64,000 nucleotides of DNA, taken from NCBI RefSeq assembly GCF_000733855.1, contig NZ_JPOJ01000001.1, positions 2,497,001-2,561,000 on the forward strand, given 5' to 3'. Positions 45,488-54,829 of this stretch are shown in pieces. Origin of the DNA: Methylomicrobium agile. GTDB taxonomy: Bacteria > Pseudomonadota > Gammaproteobacteria > Methylococcales > Methylomonadaceae. Each line of letters begins with the position of its first letter. The stretch's first letter is position 1. The notes under the pieces were generated by a model. The model had not been told where the DNA came from, searched no databases, and saw nothing but the letters and a program-made list of their open reading frames with translations. A program made the translations under genes and the position numbers.

Positions 45488-47214
45488 ATCGAGACCTCTG
45501 AAGTATGTTGCTGCACCAGGGAAATGAACGCATCTTCCATCGAGGGGTCGGGATTCCGGGGGGACACGGCTTGTTCCTTGAGCCGGTCCGGGGAGCCGGC
45601 CGCGATGATTTTGCCGCGGAACACCAACGCGATGCGGTCGCAATATTCGGCTTCGTCCATGAAGTGTGTTGTGACCATCACGGTAACGCCTTTTTCGACG
45701 AGGCCGTTGATATGCGTCCAAAACTCGCGGCGCGTCACCGGGTCGACGCCGGAGGTCGGTTCGTCCAGAAACAGAATCGCCGGCTCGTGCATGACCGCGC
45801 AGGCCAACGCCAGGCGCTGCTTGAAACCGAGCGGAAGGGCATCGGGCGTGGTGCCGAGGAAAGGCTGCAGCTTGAAGACCTCGACCATGTCCGCGATGGC
45901 GGTTTTCTGCCGGACGCCGCGTAAACCGTAAACACCGGAGAAGAACTTCAGGTTCTGTTCGATCGTGAGATTGCCGTACAGCGAAAACTTCTGCGCCATG
46001 TAACCCAGGCGCTGGCGGGCTTCGCTGGCGCTGGTTTTGAGGTCGATGCCCATGACTCGCGCCGTACCGGATGTCGGCGCAAGCAGCCCGCACATCATCC
46101 GGAACGTCGTCGACTTGCCGGCGCCGTTCGGGCCGAGCAGGCCGAAGATCTCCCCGCGCTTGACGCTGAAATTCACATCATCGGTTGCGGTGAAATCGCC
46201 GAAGCGTTTGGTTAACGCCACCGCTTCCACAACCGTATCGTCATTGCCGGGCACCGGCCGCAGGCGTTGCGCAAGAGCCGAATCGCCGCCCGGGCCGCCC
46301 CCGAGGGCTTCAATGAACGCATCCTCGAAACGGGGCGCGACCGGCACGAATTCCGCATCAATCCCGGCATCGAGCTCCTTGAGGTTGGGTCGGACCGCTC
46401 CTTGGCGGAGCACCAGGCGGACCGCATGGCCCTGAATGACCCCGTCCATGACTTCAGGCCGGCGCAGCGCCCGCGCGAGCAATTGCCGGCGGTTGCCGGT
46501 CAGATGCCTGATTTGCAGGCTTCGGCCATGGATTCGGTCCGTGAGATCCGCGGGCTTGCCCGAGAAGATCAACCGGCCGTCGTTCATCAACAGCACCTCC
46601 GCGCATAATTCGGCTTCATCCAGATACGCCGTGCTCCATACGACCGCCATGCCCTGGGCAATCAGTTCATGGACCATCTTCCACAATTCGCGGCGCGAAA
46701 TCGGATCGACGCCCACGCTCGGTTCGTCCAGCAGCAGCAACCTTGGCCGACCCAGCAGCGCGCAGGCCAGGCCGAGCTTCTGCTTCATGCCGCCGGACAG
46801 TTTTCCGGCCAATCGGGCGGTGAACCGGGCAAGATCGGTAAATTCCAGCAGGCGTTTGAAGGTGGCGGCGCGTTCTTCACCCGTCAGGTCCCGAAGATCA
46901 GCGTGGAATTCGAGATTTTCGACAACGGACAGATCTTCGTAGAGGCCGAATTTTTGCGGCATGTAGCCAATGACCGGGCGCAGCTTGTCCGCGTCGCGGA
47001 TCGGGTCGCGATTGTCTACGGAAATGGTGCCGGAAGTCGGCGCGAGCAATCCGGCCATCAGCCGGATGAGGGTTGTCTTGCCGGCCCCGTCGGGTCCCAC
47101 CAGTCCGGTAATCTGGCCGGGCCTCAACACGGCCGAGACGCCTTCCAGCGCGGGCTTCTTCGCGTGCGGAAAGATTTTCCGGACGGAATCGAGTATGACC
47201 AGGGCATCGCTCAT
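45484..47214 (-). CDS. Double ABC ATPase of the efflux system
   Basis: 576 residues with two complete nucleotide-binding domains. First: VGPDGAGKTTLIRLMAG (Walker A, about 37-53), LSGGMKQKLGLACALLGRPR and LLLLDEPSVGVDP. Second: LLGPNGAGKSTTFRMMCGLL (about 365), LPLGFKQRLALACAVMHEPA as a weak signature and ILFLDEPTSGVDPVTRRE. Fused pairs like this occur in YhiH/RbbA-type loci. The second signature reads PLGFK in place of LSGGQ, so that site may be less active. Overlaps both neighbours by four bases. Confidence 0.94.
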   Translation of the reverse strand: MSDALVILDSVRKIFPHAKKPALEGVSAVLRPGQITGLVGPDGAGKTTLIRLMAGLLAPTSGTISVDNRDPIRDADKLRPVIGYMPQKFGLYEDLSVVENLEFHADLRDLTGEERAATFKRLLEFTDLARFTARLAGKLSGGMKQKLGLACALLGRPRLLLLDEPSVGVDPISRRELWKMVHELIAQGMAVVWSTAYLDEAELCAEVLLMNDGRLIFSGKPADLTDRIHGRSLQIRHLTGNRRQLLARALRRPEVMDGVIQGHAVRLVLRQGAVRPNLKELDAGIDAEFVPVAPRFEDAFIEALGGGPGGDSALAQRLRPVPGNDDTVVEAVALTKRFGDFTATDDVNFSVKRGEIFGLLGPNGAGKSTTFRMMCGLLAPTSGTARVMGIDLKTSASEARQRLGYMAQKFSLYGNLTIEQNLKFFSGVYGLRGVRQKTAIADMVEVFKLQPFLGTTPDALPLGFKQRLALACAVMHEPAILFLDEPTSGVDPVTRREFWTHINGLVEKGVTVMVTTHFMDEAEYCDRIALVFRGKIIAAGSPDRLKEQAVSPRNPDPSMEDAFISLVQQHTSEVSI

Positions 47215-48218
47215 AACGGAGCCGGCGTGCTTGACGAGCTGCCGGCGAGGGTGACGGTGACCGGCATACCCTGGCGCAGCCCGTCATCGGGATTCTCGAC
47301 GACAATGCGTAACCGGTAGACGAGCGCGGTACGCAGTTCCGCCGTTTCCACGGTCTTCGGCGTGAATTCGGCGCGCGGGGAAATGTAGCCGATCTGGCCT
47401 CTGTAAGGTTTGCCGTCAAGGGCATCGGTGCGGATTTCAACCTTCATGCCCGGATGTAGGCGGCCCAGGTCGGGCTCATGGACATAGGCGCGAACCCAAA
47501 CCGGATTCACCAGGGACAGCGTGAAAACCGGAGAGCCCGCTTGCAGGATGGCGCCGGCTTCTTGCGCCCGGGTAAGAATGACGCCATCGGACGGCGCGGC
47601 CAATACCGTATCGCTCAACTGGAGGCGGGCGGTGGCCAGTGCCGCTTCGGTTTGCGTAAGATCGGCTTTGGCTTGGGCGATATCCTCGGCGCGAAACCCG
47701 GCTTCGAGGAGCGCCAGGTTGGCGCGCGCCGATTTGAGTCTTGCCCTGGCTTCTTTGTGGTTGGCCTCGGCGTTGTCGCGTTCCTGGACCGAGACGCCTT
47801 TGTCGGCCAGTAATTCTTCGGCCCGTTTGAACAAGCGTTCGGCATTGACGGCGGCGGCTTCGCGCTCACGGACGAGCGACCGGGCTTGCGCGATCTCTTC
47901 CGGACGGTTGCCGGTTTCACGCAACTTCAGGCGCGCCCGCAACGAGTCCACCTGGGCCTGGGCGCTGGCCCGCTGATTGCGATAGGGCTCGTCGTCCAGC
48001 CTGGCCATCACTTCGCCCGCTTTGACCTTGTCCCCCTCGTCGTAAAGAAGTTTCGCCAGCTTGCCGGGAACGCGGAAACCGAGCGTGACTTCGCGTATGT
48101 CCACATTGCCGTAAAGTGTCGGCGTGGTCCTGTCTTCACCGCGGAACGTGCGATAAATCCAGCTTGCACTCCCCGCAATGACCAGCAAAACGATGACAAA
48201 GAGGATGATCTTTTTCAC
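47211..48218 (-). CDS. HlyD/EmrA-type periplasmic adaptor of the efflux system
   Basis: 335 residues. N-terminal anchor helix (IILFVIVLLVIAGSASWIY), a lipoyl-like half (VTLGFRVPGKLAKLLYDEGD, then VKAGEVMARLDDEPY), a long coiled hairpin (about residues 85-190) and the beta-barrel half with DGVILTRAQEAGAILQAGSP. It should link the inner membrane ABC pump to the outer membrane factor. Overlaps the tetR gene upstream and the ATPase downstream by four bases each. Confidence 0.94.
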   Translation of the reverse strand: MKKIILFVIVLLVIAGSASWIYRTFRGEDRTTPTLYGNVDIREVTLGFRVPGKLAKLLYDEGDKVKAGEVMARLDDEPYRNQRASAQAQVDSLRARLKLRETGNRPEEIAQARSLVREREAAAVNAERLFKRAEELLADKGVSVQERDNAEANHKEARARLKSARANLALLEAGFRAEDIAQAKADLTQTEAALATARLQLSDTVLAAPSDGVILTRAQEAGAILQAGSPVFTLSLVNPVWVRAYVHEPDLGRLHPGMKVEIRTDALDGKPYRGQIGYISPRAEFTPKTVETAELRTALVYRLRIVVENPDDGLRQGMPVTVTLAGSSSSTPAPL

Positions 48219-48781
48219 AATGATGCCTCATCGATGATCTGCGTCAACAACCGCCGAAGCCCTGCCAGGTCTTCTTCCGAAGGATGCAGGATGCCGAAAA
48301 TTCTCCAAAATTTGAGACCGTCCAGTGTGGCAAGAATCAGCCAACTGCGATCGGCAGGCAAGCCGTCATCCAGCATGCCTTGATATACTCCCTGGAAGAA
48401 GCGTCGCATCGGCTCCAGCATTTTCGGATTGCTGGATACCGCGCCCAGCAATGGGCCGGCCACCCGTTGGAGCCGGGGAAACAGGGAACCCTCGGTATCC
48501 AACATCATATGCAGCATCGTCCTGGCATGTCGCCCTCGCCCAGGCGGCTCGCCAGCCAAACCGGCGGCAAACCTTTCCTGTGCGATGGAAGCGATGCGCG
48601 AAACCATGCCCAGCACGATGGCGTCTTTGGTGGGGAAGTGATAAAGGAGCCCGCCTTTGCTAAGGCCGGCCTTTGCGGCAACCGCATCCAAGGTCATGGC
48701 ACTGACGCCTTGCTCTATCACGACGGCTTCGGCGGCATCGAGCAGGCGTTCTCGAGTGTTCGTCTTTTGCATGCGTTTCAT
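48215..48781 (-). CDS. TetR/AcrR family regulator of the efflux operon
   Basis: 188 residues. Helix-turn-helix at about 12-58 (RERLLDAAEAVVIEQGVSAM, then TLDAVAAKAGLSKGGLLYHF) with a ligand domain of the TetR_C type. It is the first gene of the six-gene operon and a 24-bp palindrome lies just before its start, so it probably represses the whole operon until an exported compound binds it. Two starts are possible, 48781 and 48772 (MQKTNTRERLL); the first would leave almost no leader if the predicted promoter is right. The inducer is unknown. Confidence 0.93.
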   Translation of the reverse strand: MKRMQKTNTRERLLDAAEAVVIEQGVSAMTLDAVAAKAGLSKGGLLYHFPTKDAIVLGMVSRIASIAQERFAAGLAGEPPGRGRHARTMLHMMLDTEGSLFPRLQRVAGPLLGAVSSNPKMLEPMRRFFQGVYQGMLDDGLPADRSWLILATLDGLKFWRIFGILHPSEEDLAGLRRLLTQIIDEASL

Positions 48782-48791
48782 AAATTCATAT

Positions 48792-48815
48792 ACTGTACCG
48801 TCTGGACGGTATAGT
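48792..48815 (-). promoter_or_regulatory. Palindromic TetR operator within the efflux operon promoter
   Basis: ACTGTACCGTC and GACGGTATAGT are inverted around TG, with one mismatch in 11. On the minus strand TTGACT (48818-48813) can serve as -35, and a weak AT-rich -10 follows about 17-19 bases on, near 48795-48790. The palindrome thus fills the spacer, a typical repressor position. It is ten bases from the first tetR start. Confidence 0.8.
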
Positions 48816-48957
48816 CAATAGGCGGCAACGAATGGTGAAAAAATAAATTGCTATAAGGGATGTTTTCCAGGGCGATTCAAGGTATCAGTGGCTGCCGCTT
48901 ACCACTTTTCATCGGGAAGCGGCAGGCTTCGGGCGATTGACGGCGGCCAAAACGGAT

Positions 48958-49839
48958 TCACCCGAGCATTTGCCGGATCGCTTCGATTTCCTCCTTGGCA
49001 ATGTCCAGAATTTCGAGACTGCCGCTCGCGTCGAGGCGGCGGGCGATTTTTTGATAGGCAGGCAGCGTATCGAGTTTCGGCAGGGTTTTGATGTCGACCT
49101 TGCCGATCAGGCTGTGGAATTGCGCCAGCATCACGATGTCGGCGTAATCGAGATGTTCGCCGGTATCGCGCTGCCAGTTTTCCGAATGGAGTACGACATT
49201 CTCGAAGTCGTCCGGAAAATTCCATTTGCGGATGATATTCAGGCCGATCATGCCGTGCAGCTTGTCGATCGTTTCGGTGAGATGGGCGGTGTTCGCGACC
49301 AGGTCGATGTGTTGATCGGCAAAGGCCAGAATCGGGATCTTGCCGATGTCGTGAATCAAGCCGGCCAGCATCGCGCGGTCGGGATCGAAGCCTTTCGCCT
49401 TGTGCGCCAGTACGGCGCTGATCGCGGCGACGAAACTGCTGTGCGCCCATAATTCGACCATTCGTTGGCGGATGGAAGGCGATTGGGCAGTGAATACCGA
49501 CTTTAGCGAAAACGCCGTGACGATGTCCTGCACGGCTTTCAGGCCGAGCCGGGTAATCGCTTCCGGACAGCTTTCGATCGTTTTGCGGCCGCGGTAAAGG
49601 GCGCTGTTCGAAATCTTGATCAGGCGCGCGGTGAGCGAAGGGTCGGCCTGCATGGTGCGAGCGATCTTGGCGCTGTTGGCTTTCTCGTCATTGATCACGC
49701 GGCGGATTTTAAAAGCGACCTCGGGGATCGTCGGCAGGATCAGCTGGTTTTTTTCGAAATGGCGGTAACACGCCAGCAGCAGCTTATTTTCGGCCTGGCC
49801 GGTTGAGGAAGAGGTGGTTGACGGTTCGGCGGCTTCCAT
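48958..49839 (-). CDS. HDOD domain protein
   Basis: 293 residues. The HDOD core runs from about residue 30 to 225: LPTIPEVAFKIRRVINDEKA, LTARLIKISNSALYRGRKTI, RLGLKAVQDIV and the HD-like GLIHDIGKIPILAF. These domains lack normal phosphodiesterase function and take part in signalling, often tied to motility or cyclic nucleotide circuits. No partner output domain is fused. The gene lies upstream of the tetR operon on the same strand and is divergent from prmB. Confidence 0.92.
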   Translation of the reverse strand: MEAAEPSTTSSSTGQAENKLLLACYRHFEKNQLILPTIPEVAFKIRRVINDEKANSAKIARTMQADPSLTARLIKISNSALYRGRKTIESCPEAITRLGLKAVQDIVTAFSLKSVFTAQSPSIRQRMVELWAHSSFVAAISAVLAHKAKGFDPDRAMLAGLIHDIGKIPILAFADQHIDLVANTAHLTETIDKLHGMIGLNIIRKWNFPDDFENVVLHSENWQRDTGEHLDYADIVMLAQFHSLIGKVDIKTLPKLDTLPAYQKIARRLDASGSLEILDIAKEEIEAIRQMLG

Positions 49840-49930
49840 GGGTAAAGGTTTTAAAAATCGGACAGTAAGGCAAGTTTAGTTTAGAATTCGTCTCTTTGCG
49901 CAGAGGCCGGCCGGCCAGGAATTTCCAGCC

Positions 49931-50863
49931 ATGCAATCCATTTCGACCGAGGTCATCGATACTTTAACTACTATCAGGGATTATATTCGCTGGGCGGCCA
50001 GCCGCTTTACCGAGGCCCAGGTCTACTTCGGCCACGGCTCCCTGACCGCCATCGACGAGGCGGCGGGTTTAGTATTGCATACGCTGCATCTGCCTTACAA
50101 CGTTTCGCCGTTTTACCTGGAGGCGGTCCTGATCCGGCCGGAACGGCAGGCGGTGATCGACATCGTCGAGCGCCGTGTCAACGAGAGAAAGCCTGCCGCC
50201 TACCTGACGCACGAAGCCGTTTTCGCGGGATTGCCGTTTTATGTCGACGAACGGGTGCTGGTGCCCAGGTCGCCGATCGCGGAACTGATTGAACAGCGCT
50301 TCGCGCCGTGGGTCGACGAGGACAATGTCGACCGGATTCTGGATTTGTGCACCGGCAGCGGCTGTATCGCGATCGCCTGCGCCTATGCGTTTCCGACCGC
50401 GGCGGTCGATGCGGTCGACTTGTCGCCCGAGGCGCTGGCGGTCGCCGGAATCAACGTCGCCAAGCATCAGTCCGAAGATTCGGTGGCGTTGTACCGGTCC
50501 GATCTGTTCGAGAGCCTGCCGGGGCACCGCTACGACATTATCGTCAGCAATCCGCCCTATGTCGCGGTCGCCGAATGGGAAAACCTACCGCCCGAATACC
50601 ATGCCGAGCCGGAGATGGGCTTTACCGGCGGCAAGACCGGGCTGGACATCGTACTGCGGATTCTGGCGCAGGCGAAAGGCTTTCTGAGCGAACAGGGCAT
50701 CCTGGTCGTCGAAGTCGGCAGCAGTGCGCAGACGCTGCAGGACCGGTTTCCGGACATTCCTTTCTACTGGCTCGATTTCGAGCGCGGCGGCGACGGCGTG
50801 TTTTTACTGACCGGCGAGCAGCTCGCGCTCTATCACGACCAATTTATCGCGGCTTTGGATTGA
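49931..50863 (+). CDS. prmB: Ribosomal protein uL3 N5-glutamine methyltransferase
   Basis: 310 residues, usual length. It methylates a Gln of ribosomal protein L3 using S-adenosylmethionine. SAM site [20 protein letters not shown] at 136-155, glutamine-binding NPPY at 207-210 and the PrmB-type start with [17 protein letters not shown]. It precedes aroC by one base, an arrangement common in gammaproteobacteria. Confidence 0.95.
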   Translation: MQSISTEVIDTLTTIRDYIRWAASRFTEAQVYFGHGSLTAIDEAAGLVLHTLHLPYNVSPFYLEAVLIRPERQAVIDIVERRVNERKPAAYLTHEAVFAGLPFYVDERVLVPRSPIAELIEQRFAPWVDEDNVDRILDLCTGSGCIAIACAYAFPTAAVDAVDLSPEALAVAGINVAKHQSEDSVALYRSDLFESLPGHRYDIIVSNPPYVAVAEWENLPPEYHAEPEMGFTGGKTGLDIVLRILAQAKGFLSEQGILVVEVGSSAQTLQDRFPDIPFYWLDFERGGDGVFLLTGEQLALYHDQFIAALD

Positions 50864-50864
50864 T

Positions 50865-51953
50865 ATGTCTGGCAATACCTTCGGAAAACTGTTTACCGTC
50901 ACCACCTTCGGCGAAAGCCACGGGCCCGCACTCGGCTGCATCGTCGACGGCTGTCCGCCGGGACTCGAACTCGGCGAGGCCGATATCCAGCACGACCTCG
51001 ACCGCCGCAAGCCCGGGACTTCCCGGCATACGACGCAGCGGCGCGAAGCGGACGAAGTGAAGATTTTGTCCGGCGTGTTCGAAGGCAGAACCACCGGCAC
51101 GCCGATCGGCCTGTTGATCGAAAACACCGACCAGCGTTCGAAGGATTACACGAAAATCGCCGAATCGTTCCGGCCCGGCCATGCCGATTATACCTATCAG
51201 CAGAAATACGGTTTCCGCGATTACCGCGGCGGCGGCCGTTCGTCCGCGCGCGAAACCGCGATGCGGGTTGCGGCGGCGGCGATTGCGAAAAAATATTTGA
51301 AGGAAAAGGCCGGGATCGAGATTCGGGGTTTTCTGGCGCAGTTGGGACCGATCAAAATCGACAGGCTGGACTGGTCGGCCGTGAACACGAACCCGTTTTT
51401 TTGCGGCGATCCCGAACGCGTGCCGGAACTCGAAAGCTACATGGACGCGCTGCGCAAGGAGGGCGAGTCGATCGGGGCGCGCATCAATATCGTCGCGACG
51501 AACGTGCCGCCGGGCCTTGGCGAACCGATCTTCGACCGGCTGGATGCGGATCTCGCCCATGCGTTGATGAGCATCAATGCGGTCAAGGGCGTTGAAATCG
51601 GCGACGGCTTCGGCTGCATCGAAAGCAAGGGCACTCAATTCCGCGACGAGATCACGCCGGAAGGTTTCCTGAGCAACCATGCCGGCGGCATCCTGGGCGG
51701 CATTTCGAGCGGCCAGGACATCGTCGCCAGCATCGCGCTGAAGCCGACCTCGAGCCTGCGCCTGCCGGGTCGGTCGATCAATGTGCGCGGCGAACCGATC
51801 GAAGTGGTGACCGAAGGGCGCCACGATCCCTGCGTCGGGATCCGCGCGACCCCGATCGCGGAGGCGATGGCGGCGCTTGTGATCATGGACCACTATCTCC
51901 GGCACCGGGCGCAGAATAGCGATGTGCGCTCCGGTTTGCCGGTTTTGAGATAA
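50865..51953 (+). CDS. aroC: Chorismate synthase
   Basis: 362 residues. It makes chorismate from 5-enolpyruvylshikimate-3-phosphate, the last shared step to aromatic amino acids, with reduced FMN. Signatures: [20 protein letters not shown] near the start, [20 protein letters not shown] around 121-140 and [20 protein letters not shown] near the end. Start one base after prmB, so co-transcribed. Confidence 0.98.
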   Translation: MSGNTFGKLFTVTTFGESHGPALGCIVDGCPPGLELGEADIQHDLDRRKPGTSRHTTQRREADEVKILSGVFEGRTTGTPIGLLIENTDQRSKDYTKIAESFRPGHADYTYQQKYGFRDYRGGGRSSARETAMRVAAAAIAKKYLKEKAGIEIRGFLAQLGPIKIDRLDWSAVNTNPFFCGDPERVPELESYMDALRKEGESIGARINIVATNVPPGLGEPIFDRLDADLAHALMSINAVKGVEIGDGFGCIESKGTQFRDEITPEGFLSNHAGGILGGISSGQDIVASIALKPTSSLRLPGRSINVRGEPIEVVTEGRHDPCVGIRATPIAEAMAALVIMDHYLRHRAQNSDVRSGLPVLR

Positions 51954-51985
51954 GAACTGTGGGGTGGATTACGATTGCATGAATT

Positions 51986-52455
51986 CAGTAGGGCGGATGC
52001 CGTCAGGCGATCCGCCGGTGAGCGGCCATCCTCCGGCGGAACCGCTGCCGCGTTCCGCCTTACGTGGGTTCGTGCAGTTCAGTAGGGCGGATGCCGCCAG
52101 GCGATCCGCCGGTGAGCTGCCATCCTCCGGTGGAACCGCTGCCGCGTTCCGCCTTACGTGGGTTCGTGCAGTTCAGTAGGGCGGATGCCGTCAGGCGATC
52201 CGCCGGTGAGCGGCCATCCTTCGGCGGAACCGCTGCCGCGTTCCGCCTTACGTGGGTTCGTGCAGTTCAGTAGGGCGGATGCCGTCAGGCGATCCGCCGG
52301 TGAGCGGCCATCCTCCGGCGGAACCGCTGCCGCGTTCCGCCTTACGTGGGTTCGTGCAGTTCAGTAGGGCGGATGCCGCCAGGCGATCCGCCGGTGAGCG
52401 GCCATCCTCCGGCGGAACCGCTGCCGCGTTCCGCCTTACACGGATTCACACGGAT
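51986..52455. repeat. Five tandem copies of a 94-bp double-hairpin repeat
   Basis: Copies start at 51986, 52080, 52174, 52268 and 52362, each 94 bp, with only a few differences. Every unit has two perfect hairpins: GGCGGAT...ATCCGCC (around GCCGTCAGGC or GCCGCCAGGC) and GGCGGAAC...GTTCCGCC (around CGCTGCCGC). They are joined by short linkers including TACGTGGGTTCGTGCAGTT. Because 94 is not a multiple of three the block is not coding. It lies between aroC and an MFS gene; 51954-52570 holds no gene otherwise. Confidence 0.95.
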
Positions 52456-52570
52456 TCAGTAGTGAGTTGAAGGGTGGCCTAGGAGCAGGGCATTAGCCGT
52501 GACGCGCAAAGCCGGCGCGCCTTCCGTTACAGTCTATGTTTCCATGCATCTAACCCAGCAATTTTATCCA

Positions 52571-53734
52571 ATGTCCGTCCCTTACTGGCGCCTGTCGGGT
52601 TTTTACCTGTTCTATTTCGCGACGCTCGGCGGCTTTTTGCCCTACTGGAACCTGTACCTCAAGCATCTCGGCCTCGATGCGGCGCAAATCGGCAATCTGT
52701 CGGCGGTGCTGGTCGGGAGCCGGATTATCGCGCCGAATTTTTGGGGCTGGATCGCGGACCGGACCGGCAAGAACCTGCGCCTGATCCGGCTGACGCTGTT
52801 TTTTTCGGCGGCGGCTTTCTCGGGGTTTCTGGCCGCGCGCGGTTACGTCGAGCTGGCGCTCTGCACTTTCGGCTTCGGGGTATTCTGGAACGCATCGCTG
52901 CCGCTTTTCGAGGCGGTGACCCTGGCGCATCTGCGCGACGACGCGCACCGCTACAGCCGGATACGGCTCTGGGGTTCGGTCGGCTTCATCGTGGCGGTGC
53001 AAGGGCTCGGGTGGTGGTTCGACCGCCAGCCGATCGAGCAGTTGCGGTTGTTCGTCGTGACGCTGTTGCTGTTGAACTGGATCGTGACGCTGATGCTGCC
53101 GAATCCGGCGCCGCGCCGGCCGCATAGAGAGCCTTCCCGCGTGCTGTCGGTCTTGAAACGCCCGGAAGTGCTGGCTTTTCTGGTGGTATCGATGCTGCTG
53201 CAGGCGGCGCACGGGCCTTATTACGTTTTTTATTCGATTTATCTCCAGCAACTGGGTTATTCGGCCGCCGCCACCGGCAGTCTGTGGGCGGCGGGGGTAT
53301 GCGCCGAGATCGTTCTTTTTATTTTCATGCGGAGCTTGCTCGGCCTTTTGAGCCTACGGAGCATTCTGCTTTGGAGTCTGCTGCTGGCCGCGGTACGCTG
53401 GCTGTTGATCGGCTGGCTTGCCCAAACGGCGTTTCTGGTCTTGGCCCAACTGCTGCATGCGGCGAGTTTCGGCGCGGCGCACATTGCCGCGATCCATCTG
53501 GTGCAGCGCCATTTCGGCGAACGACACCAGAGCAAAGGCCAGGCGCTCTACAGCAGCTTCAGTTTCGGGCTCGGCGGCATGGGAGGAAGCTTGTTCAGCG
53601 GCTATTACTGGGATGTGCTGGGGCCGCGGACGATATTCGGCGCCGCGGCGTTGGCGTGCTTTCTCGCTTACCTGATCGCCTGTTTCGGATTGGCGCGGGA
53701 TCATGGCGAAAAAGCGGCGGCGCGTCTAAAATAG
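52571..53734 (+). CDS. MFS transporter, HcaT/PPP-like
   Basis: 387 residues from the ATG at 52571 (MSVPYWRLSGFYLFYFATLG), which fits the family; starts at 52544 (ATG) and 52499 (GTG with a distant AGGAG) are possible. Twelve helices are expected, with FLPYWNLYLKHLGLDAAQIG and WGWIADRTGKNLRLIRLTLF as the usual loop 2-3 motif. It belongs to the MFS_1-like group with the phenylpropionate carrier HcaT and nucleoside carriers. The substrate is unknown. It is isolated between a repeat block and the exbB operon. Confidence 0.88.
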   Translation: MSVPYWRLSGFYLFYFATLGGFLPYWNLYLKHLGLDAAQIGNLSAVLVGSRIIAPNFWGWIADRTGKNLRLIRLTLFFSAAAFSGFLAARGYVELALCTFGFGVFWNASLPLFEAVTLAHLRDDAHRYSRIRLWGSVGFIVAVQGLGWWFDRQPIEQLRLFVVTLLLLNWIVTLMLPNPAPRRPHREPSRVLSVLKRPEVLAFLVVSMLLQAAHGPYYVFYSIYLQQLGYSAAATGSLWAAGVCAEIVLFIFMRSLLGLLSLRSILLWSLLLAAVRWLLIGWLAQTAFLVLAQLLHAASFGAAHIAAIHLVQRHFGERHQSKGQALYSSFSFGLGGMGGSLFSGYYWDVLGPRTIFGAAALACFLAYLIACFGLARDHGEKAAARLK

Positions 53735-53780
53735 CCGGCTGAGAAAAATAATTCTTTGGCTTTGAACCACAAGGTGTAAT

Positions 53781-54398
53781 GTGTTTGAAATAATTAAGAG
53801 CGGCGGCTGGATGATGTGGCCGCTGATGATTTGTTCGATCGGGGCGATGGCGATTATTGCGGAGCGTTTCTGGACCCTGCGCAAGAGCAGGATCATCCCC
53901 GAAGATCTGGTCGTGCAGGTCTGGAGGTTACACAAAGACAACAAACTGGACGACGCGATGTTGCGCCGCCTAAAAGCCAGTTCGCCGCTGGGACGGATCA
54001 TTGCGGCCGGGGTCGGCAATAGCGCGCACGGGCGGGAAATCATGAAAGAGTCGATCGAGGATGTCGGACGCCAGGTCATGCACGACCTGGAGCGCTTCCT
54101 GGATGCGCTGGGGCTGATCGCCGAGGTATCGCCCTTGCTGGGCTTGTTGGGCACGGTATTCGGGATGATCGAGATTTTCTCCCAACTGATGCAGCACGGG
54201 GCGGGCGACCCGACCGTGCTGGCGGGCGGTATTTCGGTTGCGCTGATCACGACCGCGACCGGTTTGTCCGTGGCGATTCCGAGCCTGATTTTCCACCGCT
54301 ATTTTCTGAGACGAGTCGACGAATACGTGATCAACATGGAAGCCGAGGCATTGCGGCTGATCGAGATGATGCACGGCGAGCGCGAGGCGAGTTTATGA
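53781..54398 (+). CDS. exbB: MotA/TolQ/ExbB proton channel family protein
   Basis: 205 residues from a GTG at 53781 with AAGGTG four bases before. Three helices: MMWPLMICSIGAMAIIAERF first, then EVSPLLGLLGTVFGMIEIFS and the last VALITTATGLSVAIPSLIFH, with the family's proton-path residues. With ExbD and a TonB-type protein it uses the proton gradient to drive outer membrane events. First gene of the operon with exbD, lpxK, ycaR and kdsB; exbD overlaps by four bases. Confidence 0.94.
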   Translation: MFEIIKSGGWMMWPLMICSIGAMAIIAERFWTLRKSRIIPEDLVVQVWRLHKDNKLDDAMLRRLKASSPLGRIIAAGVGNSAHGREIMKESIEDVGRQVMHDLERFLDALGLIAEVSPLLGLLGTVFGMIEIFSQLMQHGAGDPTVLAGGISVALITTATGLSVAIPSLIFHRYFLRRVDEYVINMEAEALRLIEMMHGEREASL

Positions 54399-54829
54399 AC
54401 TTCCATCGTAAAAAGAGGCGAAAAATCGATATTACGCTGATATCGATGATCGATGTGCTGTTCGTGCTTTTGCTTTTTTTTATGGTCTCGACAACGTTCA
54501 ACCGGCAGACGCAAGTCAGGATAAAGTTGCCCGAAGCGGCAGGCTCCGAAGCGGAAGCCCCGCCGGCATCGATTACCTTGGTGATCGACGCCGACGGCCT
54601 GTATTATGTGAAAGGCGGGGATGAGATGCTGCGCCAGTTGGTCGATCAAAAGCCCGAAACCCTGCTCAGGGAGTTGCGGAAAATGGCCGCGCGCGGCACC
54701 GATGTCCCGTTCATCATCAGCGCGGACGGCAAGACGCCGCATCAGGCGGTGATCAGCGCGCTCGATGCCGCCGGCAGGGCAGGGTTCACGCATATCACCT
54801 TCGAAGCGCAACAGCCGAAAACCGAATGA
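54395..54829 (+). CDS. exbD: ExbD/TolR family biopolymer transport protein
   Basis: 144 residues. A single helix near the start with the critical Asp: ITLISMIDVLFVLLLFFMVS (about residues 12-31, Asp20), then a periplasmic domain with VPFIISADGKTPHQAVISAL. Works with ExbB. Overlaps exbB and lpxK starts by four bases each, so these are translationally coupled. Confidence 0.94.
   Translation: MNFHRKKRRKIDITLISMIDVLFVLLLFFMVSTTFNRQTQVRIKLPEAAGSEAEAPPASITLVIDADGLYYVKGGDEMLRQLVDQKPETLLRELRKMAARGTDVPFIISADGKTPHQAVISALDAAGRAGFTHITFEAQQPKTE

Noticed and set aside
51986-52455. CRISPR-like regular array
   Set aside because: The entire 94-bp unit repeats with almost no variable spacer, and no cas gene is near; it is a tandem repeat.
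51964-52470. Series of overlapping 69-72 codon frames in the tandem repeat block
   Set aside because: They arise because each 94-bp unit is open in some frame; the translated text simply repeats.
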